A stretch of DNA of 64,000 bases from Microbacterium sp. lyk4-40-TSB-66 (GTDB lineage Bacteria; Actinomycetota; Actinomycetes; Actinomycetales; Microbacteriaceae). Shown here piece by piece: positions 10,049 through 19,919 of the stretch. The notes under the pieces were generated by a model. The model was not told the DNA's origin. It was given only the letters and a program-made list of their open reading frames with translations, and searched no databases. The translations under genes and the position numbers were made by a program. How positions within the stretch are numbered: position 1 is the first letter of the stretch; each line of letters starts with the position of its first letter. The stretch lies in assembly GCF_030209475.1 (NCBI RefSeq), contig NZ_JARVRW010000006.1:1-64000 (forward strand), written 5' to 3'.

Positions 10049-11791
10049 TCAGATGCCGAGGTCGCCCTCGAACTGCGCCGCCTCGAGGCGTGCCTTGACC
10101 GCGCCGAGGAAACGGGCGGCGTCGGCTCCGTCGATGATGCGGTGGTCGTACGACAGGGCGAGGTACACGTACGAACGCACCGAGATCGCGTCCTTGCCGT
10201 CGACCGACACGACACCCGGCTTCTTCACGACGGCACCGAGGCCGAGGATGGCCGACTGCGGCAGGAAGACGATCGGCGTGTCGAACAGCGCGCCGCGCGA
10301 ACCGGTGTTGGTCAGCGTGAACGTGCCGCCCGCGAGCTCGTCGGGCTTCAGCTTGTTGTCACGCGTGCGCGCGGCGAGGTCGGCGATCTCTCGAGCGAGC
10401 TGCGCGATGTTCTTGTCGCCCGCCTCCTTGATGACCGGCGTCAGCAGGCCGCGCTCGGTGTCGACCGCGATCGCGACGTTCTCCTGAGCGGGGTAGACGA
10501 TCTCGTCACCCTCGACCGTGGAGTTGATGATCGGGAACGACTTCAGCGCCTCGATGGCCGCGATGGCGAAGAACGGCAGGAACGACAGCTTGTCGCCCGT
10601 CTTCTGCTGGAACTCGCCCTTCATGCGGTCGCGGAGAGCGGCGACCTTCGTCACGTCGACCTCGACGACCGTGGTGAGCTGCGCCGTCGCCTGCATCGAC
10701 GCGACGGCCCGCTCGGCGATGACCTTGCGCAGGCGCGACATCTTCTGGGTGGTGCCGCGCAGCGGCGAGACCTCCACCGGGGCGGGAGCGGCAGCGGGTG
10801 CGGCGGCCGCGGGGGCGGACGACGCGGCGGGCGCCGCCTTGGCAGCCTCAGCCGCCTTCAGCACGTCCTCCTTGCGGATCCGACCGCCCACGCCACTGCC
10901 CGTGACAGAGGCCAGGTCGACGCCCTGCTGCTGCGCCAGACGGCGCACGAGAGGCGTGACGTAGGTGACGTCGTCGTTCGACGACGCTGCCGGTGCCGCG
11001 GCGGGCTTCTCTTGCGCGGCCGGAGCGGCGGGCTTCGCGTCCGCGGCGGGGGCCGGTGCAGCAGGCTTCTCTTCAGCGGGTGCCGGCTTCTCCGCCGCGG
11101 GGGCGGGCTGCTCGGCCGGCTTCTCTTCGGCGGCCGGCGCGGCGGGAGCCTCGGGCTGCGCGGCAGGGGCCGCACCGCTGCCGATGCGGGCGAGGGCGGC
11201 GCCGACGTTGACCGTCTCGTCTTCCTGCACGAGGATCTCCTGCAGCGTGCCCGCGACAGGTGAGGGGATCTCGGTGTCGACCTTGTCGGTCGAGATCTCG
11301 AGCAGCGGCTCGTCGACGGCGACGTCATCGCCGACGGCCTTCAGCCAGCGGGTCACCGTGCCCTCGGTCACGCTCTCGCCCAACTCGGGCAGCGTGACCT
11401 CGGTCGAGTCGCCGCCGGCGGCCGGAGCCGACTGCTCGGCCGGCGCGGACTCGGCGGGCGCGGCCTGCTGTGCGGGAGCGGCCTCCTCGGCGGGAGCCGA
11501 CGCCTCTTCGGCAGGAGCGGCCTGGGGGGCGTCGTCGGAGGACGATGCGCCCGAGCCGTCACCGATCTTGGCGAGGACGGCTCCGACCTCGACGGTCTCG
11601 TCTTCCTGGACGAGGATCTCTTCGATCACGCCCGCGACGGGCGAGGGGATCTCGGTGTCGACTTTGTCGGTCGAGATCTCCAGCAGACCCTCGTCCTCCT
11701 GGACGGTGTCACCGACCTGCTTGAGCCAGCGGGTGACCGTTCCCTCGGTGACGCTCTCGCCGAGAGCGGGGAGGACGACGGAAGTGCTCAT
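10049..11791 (-). CDS. sucB: 2-oxoacid dehydrogenase E2 (dihydrolipoyl succinyl/acetyltransferase)
   Basis: Core acyltransferase of the 2-oxoglutarate (and, in many actinobacteria, also pyruvate) dehydrogenase complex. The 580-aa protein has two lipoyl domains, each with the lipoylated Lys in [13 protein letters not shown] (Lys43 in the first, about Lys173 in the second). Ala/Pro-rich linkers, an E3-binding domain ([17 protein letters not shown], about 275-310) and a catalytic domain with [15 protein letters not shown] follow. AAGGAG lies eight bases before the ATG. It is the last gene of the pepA-lpdA-sucB operon, 54 bases after lpdA, so E2 and E3 are made together. The sequence alone does not separate succinyl from acetyl specificity. 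Confidence 0.93.
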   Translation of the reverse strand: MSTSVVLPALGESVTEGTVTRWLKQVGDTVQEDEGLLEISTDKVDTEIPSPVAGVIEEILVQEDETVEVGAVLAKIGDGSGASSSDDAPQAAPAEEASAPAEEAAPAQQAAPAESAPAEQSAPAAGGDSTEVTLPELGESVTEGTVTRWLKAVGDDVAVDEPLLEISTDKVDTEIPSPVAGTLQEILVQEDETVNVGAALARIGSGAAPAAQPEAPAAPAAEEKPAEQPAPAAEKPAPAEEKPAAPAPAADAKPAAPAAQEKPAAAPAASSNDDVTYVTPLVRRLAQQQGVDLASVTGSGVGGRIRKEDVLKAAEAAKAAPAASSAPAAAAPAAAPAPVEVSPLRGTTQKMSRLRKVIAERAVASMQATAQLTTVVEVDVTKVAALRDRMKGEFQQKTGDKLSFLPFFAIAAIEALKSFPIINSTVEGDEIVYPAQENVAIAVDTERGLLTPVIKEAGDKNIAQLAREIADLAARTRDNKLKPDELAGGTFTLTNTGSRGALFDTPIVFLPQSAILGLGAVVKKPGVVSVDGKDAISVRSYVYLALSYDHRIIDGADAARFLGAVKARLEAAQFEGDLGI

Positions 11792-11845
11792 GAATAGTTC
11801 TCCTTCGTACCGGATGCGGTATCTAGCTTAGTGACCGGTTTGTGG

Positions 11846-13219
11846 TCAGAGTGCGTGCAGGGGCTTGCCGGCGAGGGCCAGGAAGGCCTCGCCCAGCGCT
11901 TCGCTCTGGGTGGGGTGAGCGTGGACGAACGGCGCGATGTCCTCCGGGTGCGCTTCCCACCCGACGGCGAGCTGCGCCTCCGAGATGAGCTCGCCCACCC
12001 GATCGCCCACGAGATGCGCCCCGACGACGGGCCCGTCGACGCGACGGACGATCTTGACGATGCCCGAGGTGCCGATGATCTCGCTTCGACCGTTGCCGGC
12101 CAGGTTGTACTCGTACGCCTTCACGGCCTCGGATCCATAACGATCCTGGGCCTGCGCCTCGGTGAGTCCGACAGAGGCCACTTCGGGGTGCGAGTAGGCG
12201 ACGCGGGGAACATCCACGTCGGGCACGAGCACGGGCGACAGGCCCGCGATCTCCTCGGCGACGAAGATGCCCTGCTGGAACCCACGGTGGGCGAGCTGCA
12301 GGCCGGGCACGATGTCACCCACGGCCCAGACGTGTGCGGATGCAGTACGCAGACGGTCGTCGGTCTGCACGAAGCCCCGCTCGAGCACGACTCCCGCCTC
12401 TTCGTAGCCCAGTCCCGCCGTGACGGGTCCGCGCCCGACGGCGACGAGGACGTAGTCGGCCACGAGCTCCGATCCGTCGTCGAGGGTGACGGTCGCGGCA
12501 TCCGCGGTCTGCGAGAGCGAGGCGAAGCGACGACCGAGCTGGAACGAGATCCCGCGCTTGCGGAACGCCCGTTCCAGCGCCTTGCTCGACGAGACGTCCT
12601 CGGCGGGCAGCAGATGCGGCAGCGCCTCCACGATCGTGACCTCGACGCCGAACGAGCGCCACACGCTCGCGAATTCGACGCCGATGACGCCGCCGCCCAG
12701 CACCACGACGCGCTCGGGGATGACGTCGAGATCCAGCGCCTGCTCGCTCGTGAGCACGCGGCCGCCGATCTCGAGGCCCGGCAGACTCCGGCTGTACGAG
12801 CCGGTGGCCAGGATGACGTCGGTGCCCCGGTACAGGTCGTCGCCGACGCGGACCGCGGGACCGGCTACGAGCGCGCCCTCACCGGACACGACGCGGATCC
12901 CGCGGGTCGCGATGAGACCCTCGAGGCCCTTGAACTTCTTCGCGACGATGCCCTCGCGGTATGCACGCACGCGAACGGGGTCGATCCCCCCGAGGGTGAC
13001 ATCGACGCCGATGTCTGCGGCTCCCCGGGCGGCGTCGGCCACCTCGCCCGCATGCAGCAGGGCCTTGGTGGGGATGCATCCGCGGTGCAGGCACGTGCCG
13101 CCGAGTTTGTCCTTTTCGACGATCACGACGTCTTTTCCGAGCTCGGCGAGACGGATCGCCGCGGCGTACCCGCCGCTTCCGCCACCCAGCACGACGACGT
13201 CCGCCGTGTAGTCGGTCAC
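11846..13219 (-). CDS. lpdA: Dihydrolipoyl dehydrogenase (E3)
   Basis: FAD enzyme that reoxidises dihydrolipoamide with NAD+ for the 2-oxoacid dehydrogenases. The 457-aa protein has the N-terminal FAD fingerprint VVLGGGSGGYAAA, the redox disulfide Cys43/Cys48 in GGTCLHRGCIPTK, an NAD fingerprint VVVLGGGVIGVEFAS and the C-terminal His-Glu pair in HAHPTQSEALGEA. The GTG at 13219 overlaps the pepA stop in a GTGA junction, which indicates translational coupling. It lies between pepA and sucB on the same strand. Confidence 0.96.
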   Translation of the reverse strand: MTDYTADVVVLGGGSGGYAAAIRLAELGKDVVIVEKDKLGGTCLHRGCIPTKALLHAGEVADAARGAADIGVDVTLGGIDPVRVRAYREGIVAKKFKGLEGLIATRGIRVVSGEGALVAGPAVRVGDDLYRGTDVILATGSYSRSLPGLEIGGRVLTSEQALDLDVIPERVVVLGGGVIGVEFASVWRSFGVEVTIVEALPHLLPAEDVSSSKALERAFRKRGISFQLGRRFASLSQTADAATVTLDDGSELVADYVLVAVGRGPVTAGLGYEEAGVVLERGFVQTDDRLRTASAHVWAVGDIVPGLQLAHRGFQQGIFVAEEIAGLSPVLVPDVDVPRVAYSHPEVASVGLTEAQAQDRYGSEAVKAYEYNLAGNGRSEIIGTSGIVKIVRRVDGPVVGAHLVGDRVGELISEAQLAVGWEAHPEDIAPFVHAHPTQSEALGEAFLALAGKPLHAL

Positions 13220-14682
13220 CGTGCAGCCTCGGCGGAGAGCATCTCGACGAGCGAACGGACCGTCGCGCCGGTCACACCCTTGTCGGTGTAGCCGAACGGC
13301 GCAGACTTGTTCATTCCGACACCGGCGATGTCGAGGTGCACCCAGGGGATGCGCGCGGCGTCGGCATCCTCGGAGACACGACCCACGAAGTGCCGCAGGA
13401 AGAGGCCCGCGAAGAGCGAGCCGCCCGCGGGGTCGCCGATCTTGGCGTTCTGCAGATCGGCGATGGGGGAGTCGAGGTCGTCGACCATGTGGTCGGGCAA
13501 CGGCAGCTGCCACGCCAGCTCGGAGGCGCGGCCGGCAGCCGCGAGGTAGTCCGCCACAGCGTCGTCGTCGCCCATCACACCGGTGTGACGATTGCCGAGA
13601 GCGACCGTGATGGCACCGGTCAGCGTGGCCACGTCGACGATGAGGTCGGGCTTCTCGCGGCTGGCGGCGGCCAATCCGTCGGCGAGGACGAGGCGCCCCT
13701 CCGCGTCGGTGTTCAGCACCTCCACGGTGGTGCCGTCGAGTGTGCGCAGTACGTCTCCGGGGCGGATGGCCCGGCCGGACGGCATGTTGTCGGCGATGCA
13801 CAGCCACGCGCTGACCCTGACCGGCAGGCTCATCTCGGCGGCGGCCTTCAGCACCGCGAGGACGGTTGCAGCCCCGCACATGTCGTACTTCATCCCGACC
13901 ATGGATGCCGCGGGCTTCAGCGACAGTCCGCCGGTGTCGAAGGTGATGCCCTTGCCGACGAGAGCGACGTGACGCTCGGCGCCGGCGGGGGAGTAGTCCA
14001 GACGCACCAGGCGGGGCGGACGGTCGGAGCCCTGCCCGACGCCCAGGATGCCGCCGTACCCGCCTTCGCGCAGGGCCGCCTCATCGAGCACCTCGACCTC
14101 GACGGGGAGTCCCTCGACGGCCTTGACGGCGGCGTCGGCGAAGTCAGCGGGTCCGAGCCACTCGGCCGGGGTCGTCACGAGGTCCTTGACCAGCGCCACG
14201 GCACCGGAGACGGCGGCGACGGCGGCGGTGTCGGCATCGGACGGCGCCGCGGAAGCCACGACGCTGACGCGCGCTGCGCGCGCTTTCGCGGACTTCTTCT
14301 TGTAGTCGTCGAAGCGGTAGCCGCCGAGTGCCGCGCCCTCGGCCAGCGGACGCCACGGCGAATCGACGAGGGCCTGGACCGCGACGTGCGAGAACCCGGT
14401 GAGCTGACGAACGCCGGTGCCCGCGGCATCCCGCAGCGCCGCCTCACCCGGATCGGTGCCCGCGCCCACGACCGCCACCGGCGTGTCGACGCCGGGTACG
14501 TGCACGCGCTGGAAGGAGCCGGTCGCACCCGTGAAGCCCACGGCCGACAGCGCGCCGCCGAGGCCGTCCCATCCGTCGGGATCCGGTGCCCCCTCCGAAA
14601 CAGTCGGGACGATCAACAGGATCGCATCGGCATCGGACTCGAGAACGGGGGCGTCGGTGTACGCCACAGAGGGGAAGGGCAT
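13216..14682 (-). CDS. pepA: Leucyl aminopeptidase (M17)
   Basis: Cytoplasmic dizinc aminopeptidase that removes N-terminal residues in protein turnover. The 488-aa protein carries VGKGITFDTGGLSLKP (metal-binding Lys and Asp) and the family signature NTDAEGRL, followed by LVLADGL. Two ATG codons are possible. I choose 14682 (MPFPSVAYTD) over 14691 because TAGGAT lies exactly 7 bases before 14682, as in the other leaderless genes here. It leads the pepA-lpdA-sucB operon, with a 4-base overlap into lpdA, and is divergent from the PAC2 gene. Confidence 0.93.
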   Translation of the reverse strand: MPFPSVAYTDAPVLESDADAILLIVPTVSEGAPDPDGWDGLGGALSAVGFTGATGSFQRVHVPGVDTPVAVVGAGTDPGEAALRDAAGTGVRQLTGFSHVAVQALVDSPWRPLAEGAALGGYRFDDYKKKSAKARAARVSVVASAAPSDADTAAVAAVSGAVALVKDLVTTPAEWLGPADFADAAVKAVEGLPVEVEVLDEAALREGGYGGILGVGQGSDRPPRLVRLDYSPAGAERHVALVGKGITFDTGGLSLKPAASMVGMKYDMCGAATVLAVLKAAAEMSLPVRVSAWLCIADNMPSGRAIRPGDVLRTLDGTTVEVLNTDAEGRLVLADGLAAASREKPDLIVDVATLTGAITVALGNRHTGVMGDDDAVADYLAAAGRASELAWQLPLPDHMVDDLDSPIADLQNAKIGDPAGGSLFAGLFLRHFVGRVSEDADAARIPWVHLDIAGVGMNKSAPFGYTDKGVTGATVRSLVEMLSAEAAR

Positions 14683-14689
14683 GATGTCC

Positions 14690-14695
14690 ATCCTA
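14690..14695 (-). promoter_or_regulatory. -10 box TAGGAT, leaderless start of pepA
   Basis: TAGGAT on the minus strand, 7 bases before the ATG at 14682; it decides that start. Confidence 0.55.
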
Positions 14696-14754
14696 GGTTC
14701 GCGCGTGTTCGCTAGCAGCGGGACGCACCGCCACCTGCTCGCCGGGAGCGCTCG

Positions 14755-14760
14755 TAAGGT
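14755..14760 (+). promoter_or_regulatory. -10 box TAAGGT, leaderless start of PAC2 gene
   Basis: TAAGGT ends 6 bases before the ATG at 14767. Confidence 0.55.
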
Positions 14761-14766
14761 GGAACC

Positions 14767-15693
14767 ATGCCCGTATCCGCACCGCTGTACGACCGTGCTC
14801 CCGCGGCCCCGCCCGTTCCCTCGGGTCTGCCGCTGGTGATCGCGCTCACCGGTTTCACCGACGCCGGCGGCGCCGTGACGCGGTTGGTCGAATACTTCCG
14901 CAATGACCTCGAGCCCAACCCCGTGGTCGTCTTCGACAACGATGTGCTGCTCGACTACCGCGCGCGTCGACCGGTCATCACCTTCGTCGAGGACCACCTC
15001 ACCGACTACCGTCCCGCGCGTCTCGAGCTGTCGCTCGCGCACGATTCGACGGGCCAGCCGTTCCTCCTGTTGGCCGGCTACGAGCCCGACTTCCTCTGGG
15101 AGGCATTCGCCGAGTCGGTGCTCGAACTCGCGGCCGGGCTTCAGGTGTCGTCCGTCACGTGGGTGCACGCGATCCCCATGCCCGTCCCGCACACCCGCCC
15201 GATCGGCACGACGGTCAGCGGAACCCGTCCCGACCTCGCGGAGGCCCACTCGGTGTGGCGCCCCCACACGCAGGTGCCGTCGACGGCGGGACACCTCCTC
15301 GAATACCGCTTCGCGGAGGCCGGAGCCAAGGTCGTCGGCTTCGCCCTGCTCGTTCCCCACTATCTGGGCGACACCGAGTACCCCGCTGCTGCCCTCGCCG
15401 CTCTCGACAGCCTCACCGCGGCGACCGGCCTCGAGTTCTCGGGAGAGGTGTTGCGGGAGGAGAATCGCGAATTCCTCACGAAGGTCACCGAGCAGGTCGA
15501 GGCCAGCGACGAGCTGACGCGCATGCTCGAGAACCTCGAAGAGCGCTACGACGCCTACATGGCGGGCTCGACCCAGGCGACGCCGATCATCCACACCGGT
15601 GATCTGCCCAGCGCCGACGAGCTGGCTGCGGAGTTGGAGCGCTTCCTCGCGACACGTCCCGGCGACGACGACCGCCGCGGCAAGCTCGGCTGA
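14767..15693 (+). CDS. PAC2 family protein
   Basis: A 308-aa member of the PAC2 (proteasome assembly chaperone-like) family, widespread in actinobacteria even without a proteasome; its bacterial role is not settled. The fold is visible as LPLVIALTGFTDAGGAVTRL (about 21-40), the LLLAGYEPDF and VTWVHAIPMPVPHTRP segments, then VVGFALLVPHYLG. A charged helical C-terminus runs from about residue 235 (EENREFLTKVTEQVEASDE). It is leaderless by the -10 box 6 bases upstream. It lies between pepA (divergent) and sigA, a neighbourhood often seen in actinobacteria. Confidence 0.85.
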   Translation: MPVSAPLYDRAPAAPPVPSGLPLVIALTGFTDAGGAVTRLVEYFRNDLEPNPVVVFDNDVLLDYRARRPVITFVEDHLTDYRPARLELSLAHDSTGQPFLLLAGYEPDFLWEAFAESVLELAAGLQVSSVTWVHAIPMPVPHTRPIGTTVSGTRPDLAEAHSVWRPHTQVPSTAGHLLEYRFAEAGAKVVGFALLVPHYLGDTEYPAAALAALDSLTAATGLEFSGEVLREENREFLTKVTEQVEASDELTRMLENLEERYDAYMAGSTQATPIIHTGDLPSADELAAELERFLATRPGDDDRRGKLG

Positions 15694-15808
15694 GTCGCCA
15701 CGTCGGTTCGCCGCCGACGACGCTGAGCGGATTCCGGATGCTGAGTCCCGGCATCCGGGAATGCCCGTCGGCGCGTCGGCGTTGTCTACGCATAGATCCC
15801 CGGTCCGC

Positions 15809-15900
15809 GTCAAGTCCCGGTCCGAGGGTGTGAGACAATGAAGAACCTGACCCGTTGTCAACCGGTCCAGGAGCCCCCGCTCCTCGGATCGGGACTTGAC
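15809..15900 (+). repeat. Long inverted repeat in the sigA leader region
   Basis: Arm 1 (15809-15826) and arm 2 (15883-15900) are 18 bases each and complementary at 17; the remaining position would be a G-U pair in RNA. They are 56 bases apart and lie 69 bases before the sigA start in a 275-bp gene-free stretch. If transcribed this forms a long stem in the sigA leader; as DNA it could be an operator pair. I see no confident -10 box here. Confidence 0.7.
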
Positions 15901-15968
15901 AAGGGTCTTACTAGTGTCCGAGAACGACCGGCGGCCGTGCAACGTACGTTCCCGGTGAAAGGCGAAAC

Positions 15969-17293
<1,325 letters not shown>

Positions 17294-17297
<4 letters not shown>

Positions 17298-17992
17298 GCG
17301 GCGAGGCCAACGCCGGCAAGGCGCTCACCCGCACCGTCGAGGGCACCTCGTACGCCCGCATCCCGATCCGTACGCGGGTCGTCATGCCGGGTGACGACCT
17401 CGACGCCTTCATCCTCGAGTACGCGAAGGATGCCGTTCAGCCGGGAGACCTGCTGTTCGTCACAGAGAAGATCGTCGCGATCACGCAGGGGCGCTCGTAC
17501 AAGCTCGACAGCATCAAGCCCCGCAAGCTCGCGCTGTTCCTGTCGAAGTACGTCACCCGTACGCCGTACGGCATCGGACTCGGCATGCCCGAGACGATGG
17601 AGATGGCGCTCCGCGAGTGCGGCACGCCCCGCATCCTGCTCGCCGCGGCCGTCTCGGCCGTGACGAAGGCAGTGGGACGAAAGGGCGACTTCTACCGCAT
17701 CGCCGGCGACAAGGCGCGCGCGATCGACGGTCCCACCTCGGGCACGATCCCGCCGTACAACCAGGCCGTGGTGCTCGGGCCGGACCGTCCTCGTGAGGTC
17801 GCCGCGCGACTGAAGTCGCTGCTCGGTGGCGACCTCCAGGTCGCCGTCGTCGACATCAACGACCTGGGTGGCAACATCCTCGGTTCGACGATGGACAAAG
17901 CGGGAGAGAAGCGACTCGTCGCCATCTTGAAAGACAACCCGCTGGGCCAGGGACACGAGTCCACGCCGCTGGGCATCGTCCGCCACGGCTGA
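17294..17992 (+). CDS. CofE-like (coenzyme F420-0:gamma-glutamyl ligase family) protein
   Basis: A 232-aa protein related to F420-0:L-glutamate ligases, which add glutamate to the F420 precursor. Supporting segments are [17 protein letters not shown] (about 16-32), [18 protein letters not shown], and the late [20 protein letters not shown], with conserved Asp and Asn that bind metal in the family. Whether this stand-alone member really acts on F420 is uncertain, because no other F420 biosynthesis gene is in the window, although two PPOX/F420-type flavoproteins are. It overlaps sigA by 4 bases and ends at a strong hairpin. Confidence 0.75.
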
Positions 17993-18003
17993 CAGAGACA
18001 TCT

Positions 18004-18038
18004 GGAAGGCCCGTCCCGTTCGCCGGGACGGGCCTTCC
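18004..18038 (+). terminator. Terminator after the sigA operon
   Basis: A perfect 14-bp inverted repeat (18004-18017 and 18025-18038) with a 7-base loop lies 11 bases past the CofE-like stop. Confidence 0.8.
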
Positions 18039-18055
18039 GTGTTCCCGGGGTGCGA

Positions 18056-18155
18056 CCCTTCGGCAGGCTCTGGATCCTCCCGCGTGGGGTGGCTGAGCCT
18101 GTCGAAGGGTCCGGAACGCCCGGCCCTCCCACCCAGGTCGCTGAGCCTGTCGAAG
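18056..18155. repeat. REP-like palindromic elements
   Basis: Three copies of one short motif: an inverted variant CTTCGGCAGGCTCTGG (within 18056-18073), CTGAGCCTGTCGAAGGG (18093-18109) and CTGAGCCTGTCGAAG (18141-18155). The first two face each other and can pair. Motifs with the CCTGTCGAAG core are dispersed extragenic palindromes in many high-GC bacteria. Confidence 0.65.
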
Positions 18156-18169
18156 CCATCGGATCACGT

Positions 18170-18203
18170 CGAAGGCCCGCCCCCTCTCGGGAGCGGGCCT
18201 TCG
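18170..18203 (-). terminator. Terminator after the ATP-grasp gene
   Basis: Arms 18170-18180 and 18193-18203 (11 bp) pair, with further pairing inside, just past the stop of the minus-strand gene. Confidence 0.65.
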
Positions 18204-18215
18204 CGTCATCCGGGA

Positions 18216-19238
18216 TCAGAACCCGATGGCCGCCTGATAACGGGGTTTGTGACCGGTGCGGATACCCGTCACGCTCGGCTTGTTCTCGTAGACGCCCGCG
18301 CCCCAGTTGCCCTCGACGAGCACGGGGCCGTCGGGTCCGACGACGATGTCCCAGCCGACGTACTGCACCTGCGGCACGACACGCGCGACCTGGTCGACGA
18401 ACGCCTTGACCTCGTCGATGAGCGGCAGCTGGAAGTCGGCGATGCGGACGCCCGAATCGGGGTGCAGCTCGTGCACGTGCCCGTGGGAGTCGTAGCCGGC
18501 GCCGAGCGCACGGCCGCGGTCGTCGAGCATCGTGTAGAAGCCGCCGAAAGTCATCTGGTCGCTGACCGCGCCGCGGCCGAACTTCTGCGCCATCGCGAGG
18601 ATGTGCGTCGTCCGGCCGTCGAAGAAGGCCGTGACGCGCGTGGTGTTGACGGTCCCGGGGCAGACGGCCGCGAGGTCGTCGTGCTGGCGGATGACCTCCT
18701 CGACGAGGATCTCGCCGCGCTCGAGCAGACCGCGGTGGAAGGCGTCCCAGTCCGAGACCTCGGCGGCGTGGTAGCGGTGCACACCGGTGCCCGCCTGCCC
18801 GACGGGCTCTTTGGTGACGACGGTGCCCAGGCGCTCGGCGAAGGCGCGCAGCTCGTCGGCGTTGCCGGCTTCCACCACCATCCACTCGCGGCGGAGGAAC
18901 TCGCTGAAGCGCCGGTCGAAGGCCACCTTGTCCTGGAAGATCCCGCGATAGTCGGGGTGGTCGTACTTCTGCGAGATCTGATTCGACACCGGGTGCGTCA
19001 TGTAGGTCGCACGCTCGGCCGGGGTGAGGATCGCGAAGTCGTAGTCGATGTAGTCCTGGAACCCGACGTTCTTCACGCCCGCCTGGAAGAGCATGTCGGC
19101 CACGACGAGCGGCAGCGACTTGCCGTGCTGCGCCGAGGCCTCTTTGGCTCGTTCGATCACCGAGCCCACGTCGATACGGCGGGCACGTCCGGCGAGGTAG
19201 CGCAGACGGGTGACGGGGGAGAAGCCCTGGGTAGGCAT
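18216..19238 (-). CDS. Sugar-transfer-associated ATP-grasp protein
   Basis: A 340-aa protein resembling the ATP-grasp family PF14397. Family members are predicted carboxylate-amine ligases in surface or peptide biosynthesis. Visible parts are VGFQDYIDYDFAILTP (about 58-73), VVTKEPVGQAGTGVHRY with a nucleotide-binding Lys, ILVEEVIRQHD, and the C-terminal metal-binding motif VGPDGPVLVEGNWGAGVYE. The ATG at 19238 has GGAG seven bases upstream. It is divergent from the split racemase pair, 46 bases from its start, so the two transcription units probably share a control region. The substrate is unknown. Confidence 0.75.
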   Translation of the reverse strand: MPTQGFSPVTRLRYLAGRARRIDVGSVIERAKEASAQHGKSLPLVVADMLFQAGVKNVGFQDYIDYDFAILTPAERATYMTHPVSNQISQKYDHPDYRGIFQDKVAFDRRFSEFLRREWMVVEAGNADELRAFAERLGTVVTKEPVGQAGTGVHRYHAAEVSDWDAFHRGLLERGEILVEEVIRQHDDLAAVCPGTVNTTRVTAFFDGRTTHILAMAQKFGRGAVSDQMTFGGFYTMLDDRGRALGAGYDSHGHVHELHPDSGVRIADFQLPLIDEVKAFVDQVARVVPQVQYVGWDIVVGPDGPVLVEGNWGAGVYENKPSVTGIRTGHKPRYQAAIGF

Positions 19239-19271
19239 GCACGCTCCGGGGTCGGGGACGACGGACCCCGT

Positions 19272-19277
19272 TAGTCT
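19272..19277 (+). promoter_or_regulatory. -10 box TAGTCT, leaderless start of racemase pair
   Basis: TAGTCT ends 6 bases before the GTG at 19284. Confidence 0.55.
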
Positions 19278-19283
19278 AGATGT

Positions 19284-19919
19284 GTGACCTCCACGCTCCC
19301 TGCCCGCACGCCCGGGGCCGGGACGGTGGCGCCGGTGGCCCTCGTCTCCGAGGCCGCGCTGCGCCGCAACGCGGCGCGGGCGACGGGCGGTCACGACGAC
19401 GTGCTGGCCGCCGACGGCTGGGGCCACGGCGCCGAGTGGGTGGCATCCGTGCTCGACGATCTGGGGATGGATGCCACGACCCTGGACGCCACGATCCTGT
19501 ACGGCCTCCCGGGTTCCGGCGCGACGCCCGTCCTCTCGCTGCGCGGGCGTGCCCTGGGGACCAAGCCGCTGCTGCGCGGCGAGGGCGTCTCGTACGGCTA
19601 CACCCACCGCGCGCACGCCGACACGACCGTGGCGCTCGTCACGGGCGGATACGCGCAGGGCGTCGTGCGCTCCCTCGGCGACGCCGCCACCGTGGCGATC
19701 GAGGGGCGACGCCACCCGATCGTGGGACGCGTGGCGATGGACGTCTGCGTCGTCGACGTCGGTGCCACCCCGATCCCGCGCGGCGCCGAGGTCGTCTTCT
19801 TCGGTGATCCGGCAGCAGGCCACCCCTCCCTCGACGAGTGGACGGACGCCACGGGCTGGAGCGCGGCAGAGATCGTCGCCGCCGTGGGGGCGCGCGCCGA
19901 TCGCCGGGTGTCGGCGTGA
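19284..19919 (+). CDS. Alanine racemase-like protein, C-terminal domain with decayed barrel
   Basis: A 211-aa protein. Residues 71-200 are a good Alr C-terminal domain: ILYGLPGSG, GEGVSYGYTHRA with the catalytic Tyr104, VTGGYAQG and VGRVAMDV. The N-terminal 70 residues look like a collapsed remnant of the barrel: LAADGWGHG (41-49) aligns with the usual VVKADAYGHG, but the PLP Lys is Ala42 and the Tyr is Trp. It therefore cannot bind PLP as a Schiff base by itself. Its stop overlaps the start of the next gene (GTGA), which keeps the complementary half. The pair probably forms one heterodimeric enzyme. Confidence 0.85.
   Translation: MTSTLPARTPGAGTVAPVALVSEAALRRNAARATGGHDDVLAADGWGHGAEWVASVLDDLGMDATTLDATILYGLPGSGATPVLSLRGRALGTKPLLRGEGVSYGYTHRAHADTTVALVTGGYAQGVVRSLGDAATVAIEGRRHPIVGRVAMDVCVVDVGATPIPRGAEVVFFGDPAAGHPSLDEWTDATGWSAAEIVAAVGARADRRVSA

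Noticed and set aside
15896..15901. TTGACA as a -35 box of sigA
   Set aside because: No TAnnnT-type box lies 16-19 bases downstream, and the bases belong to arm 2 of the inverted repeat. I could not fix a promoter here.
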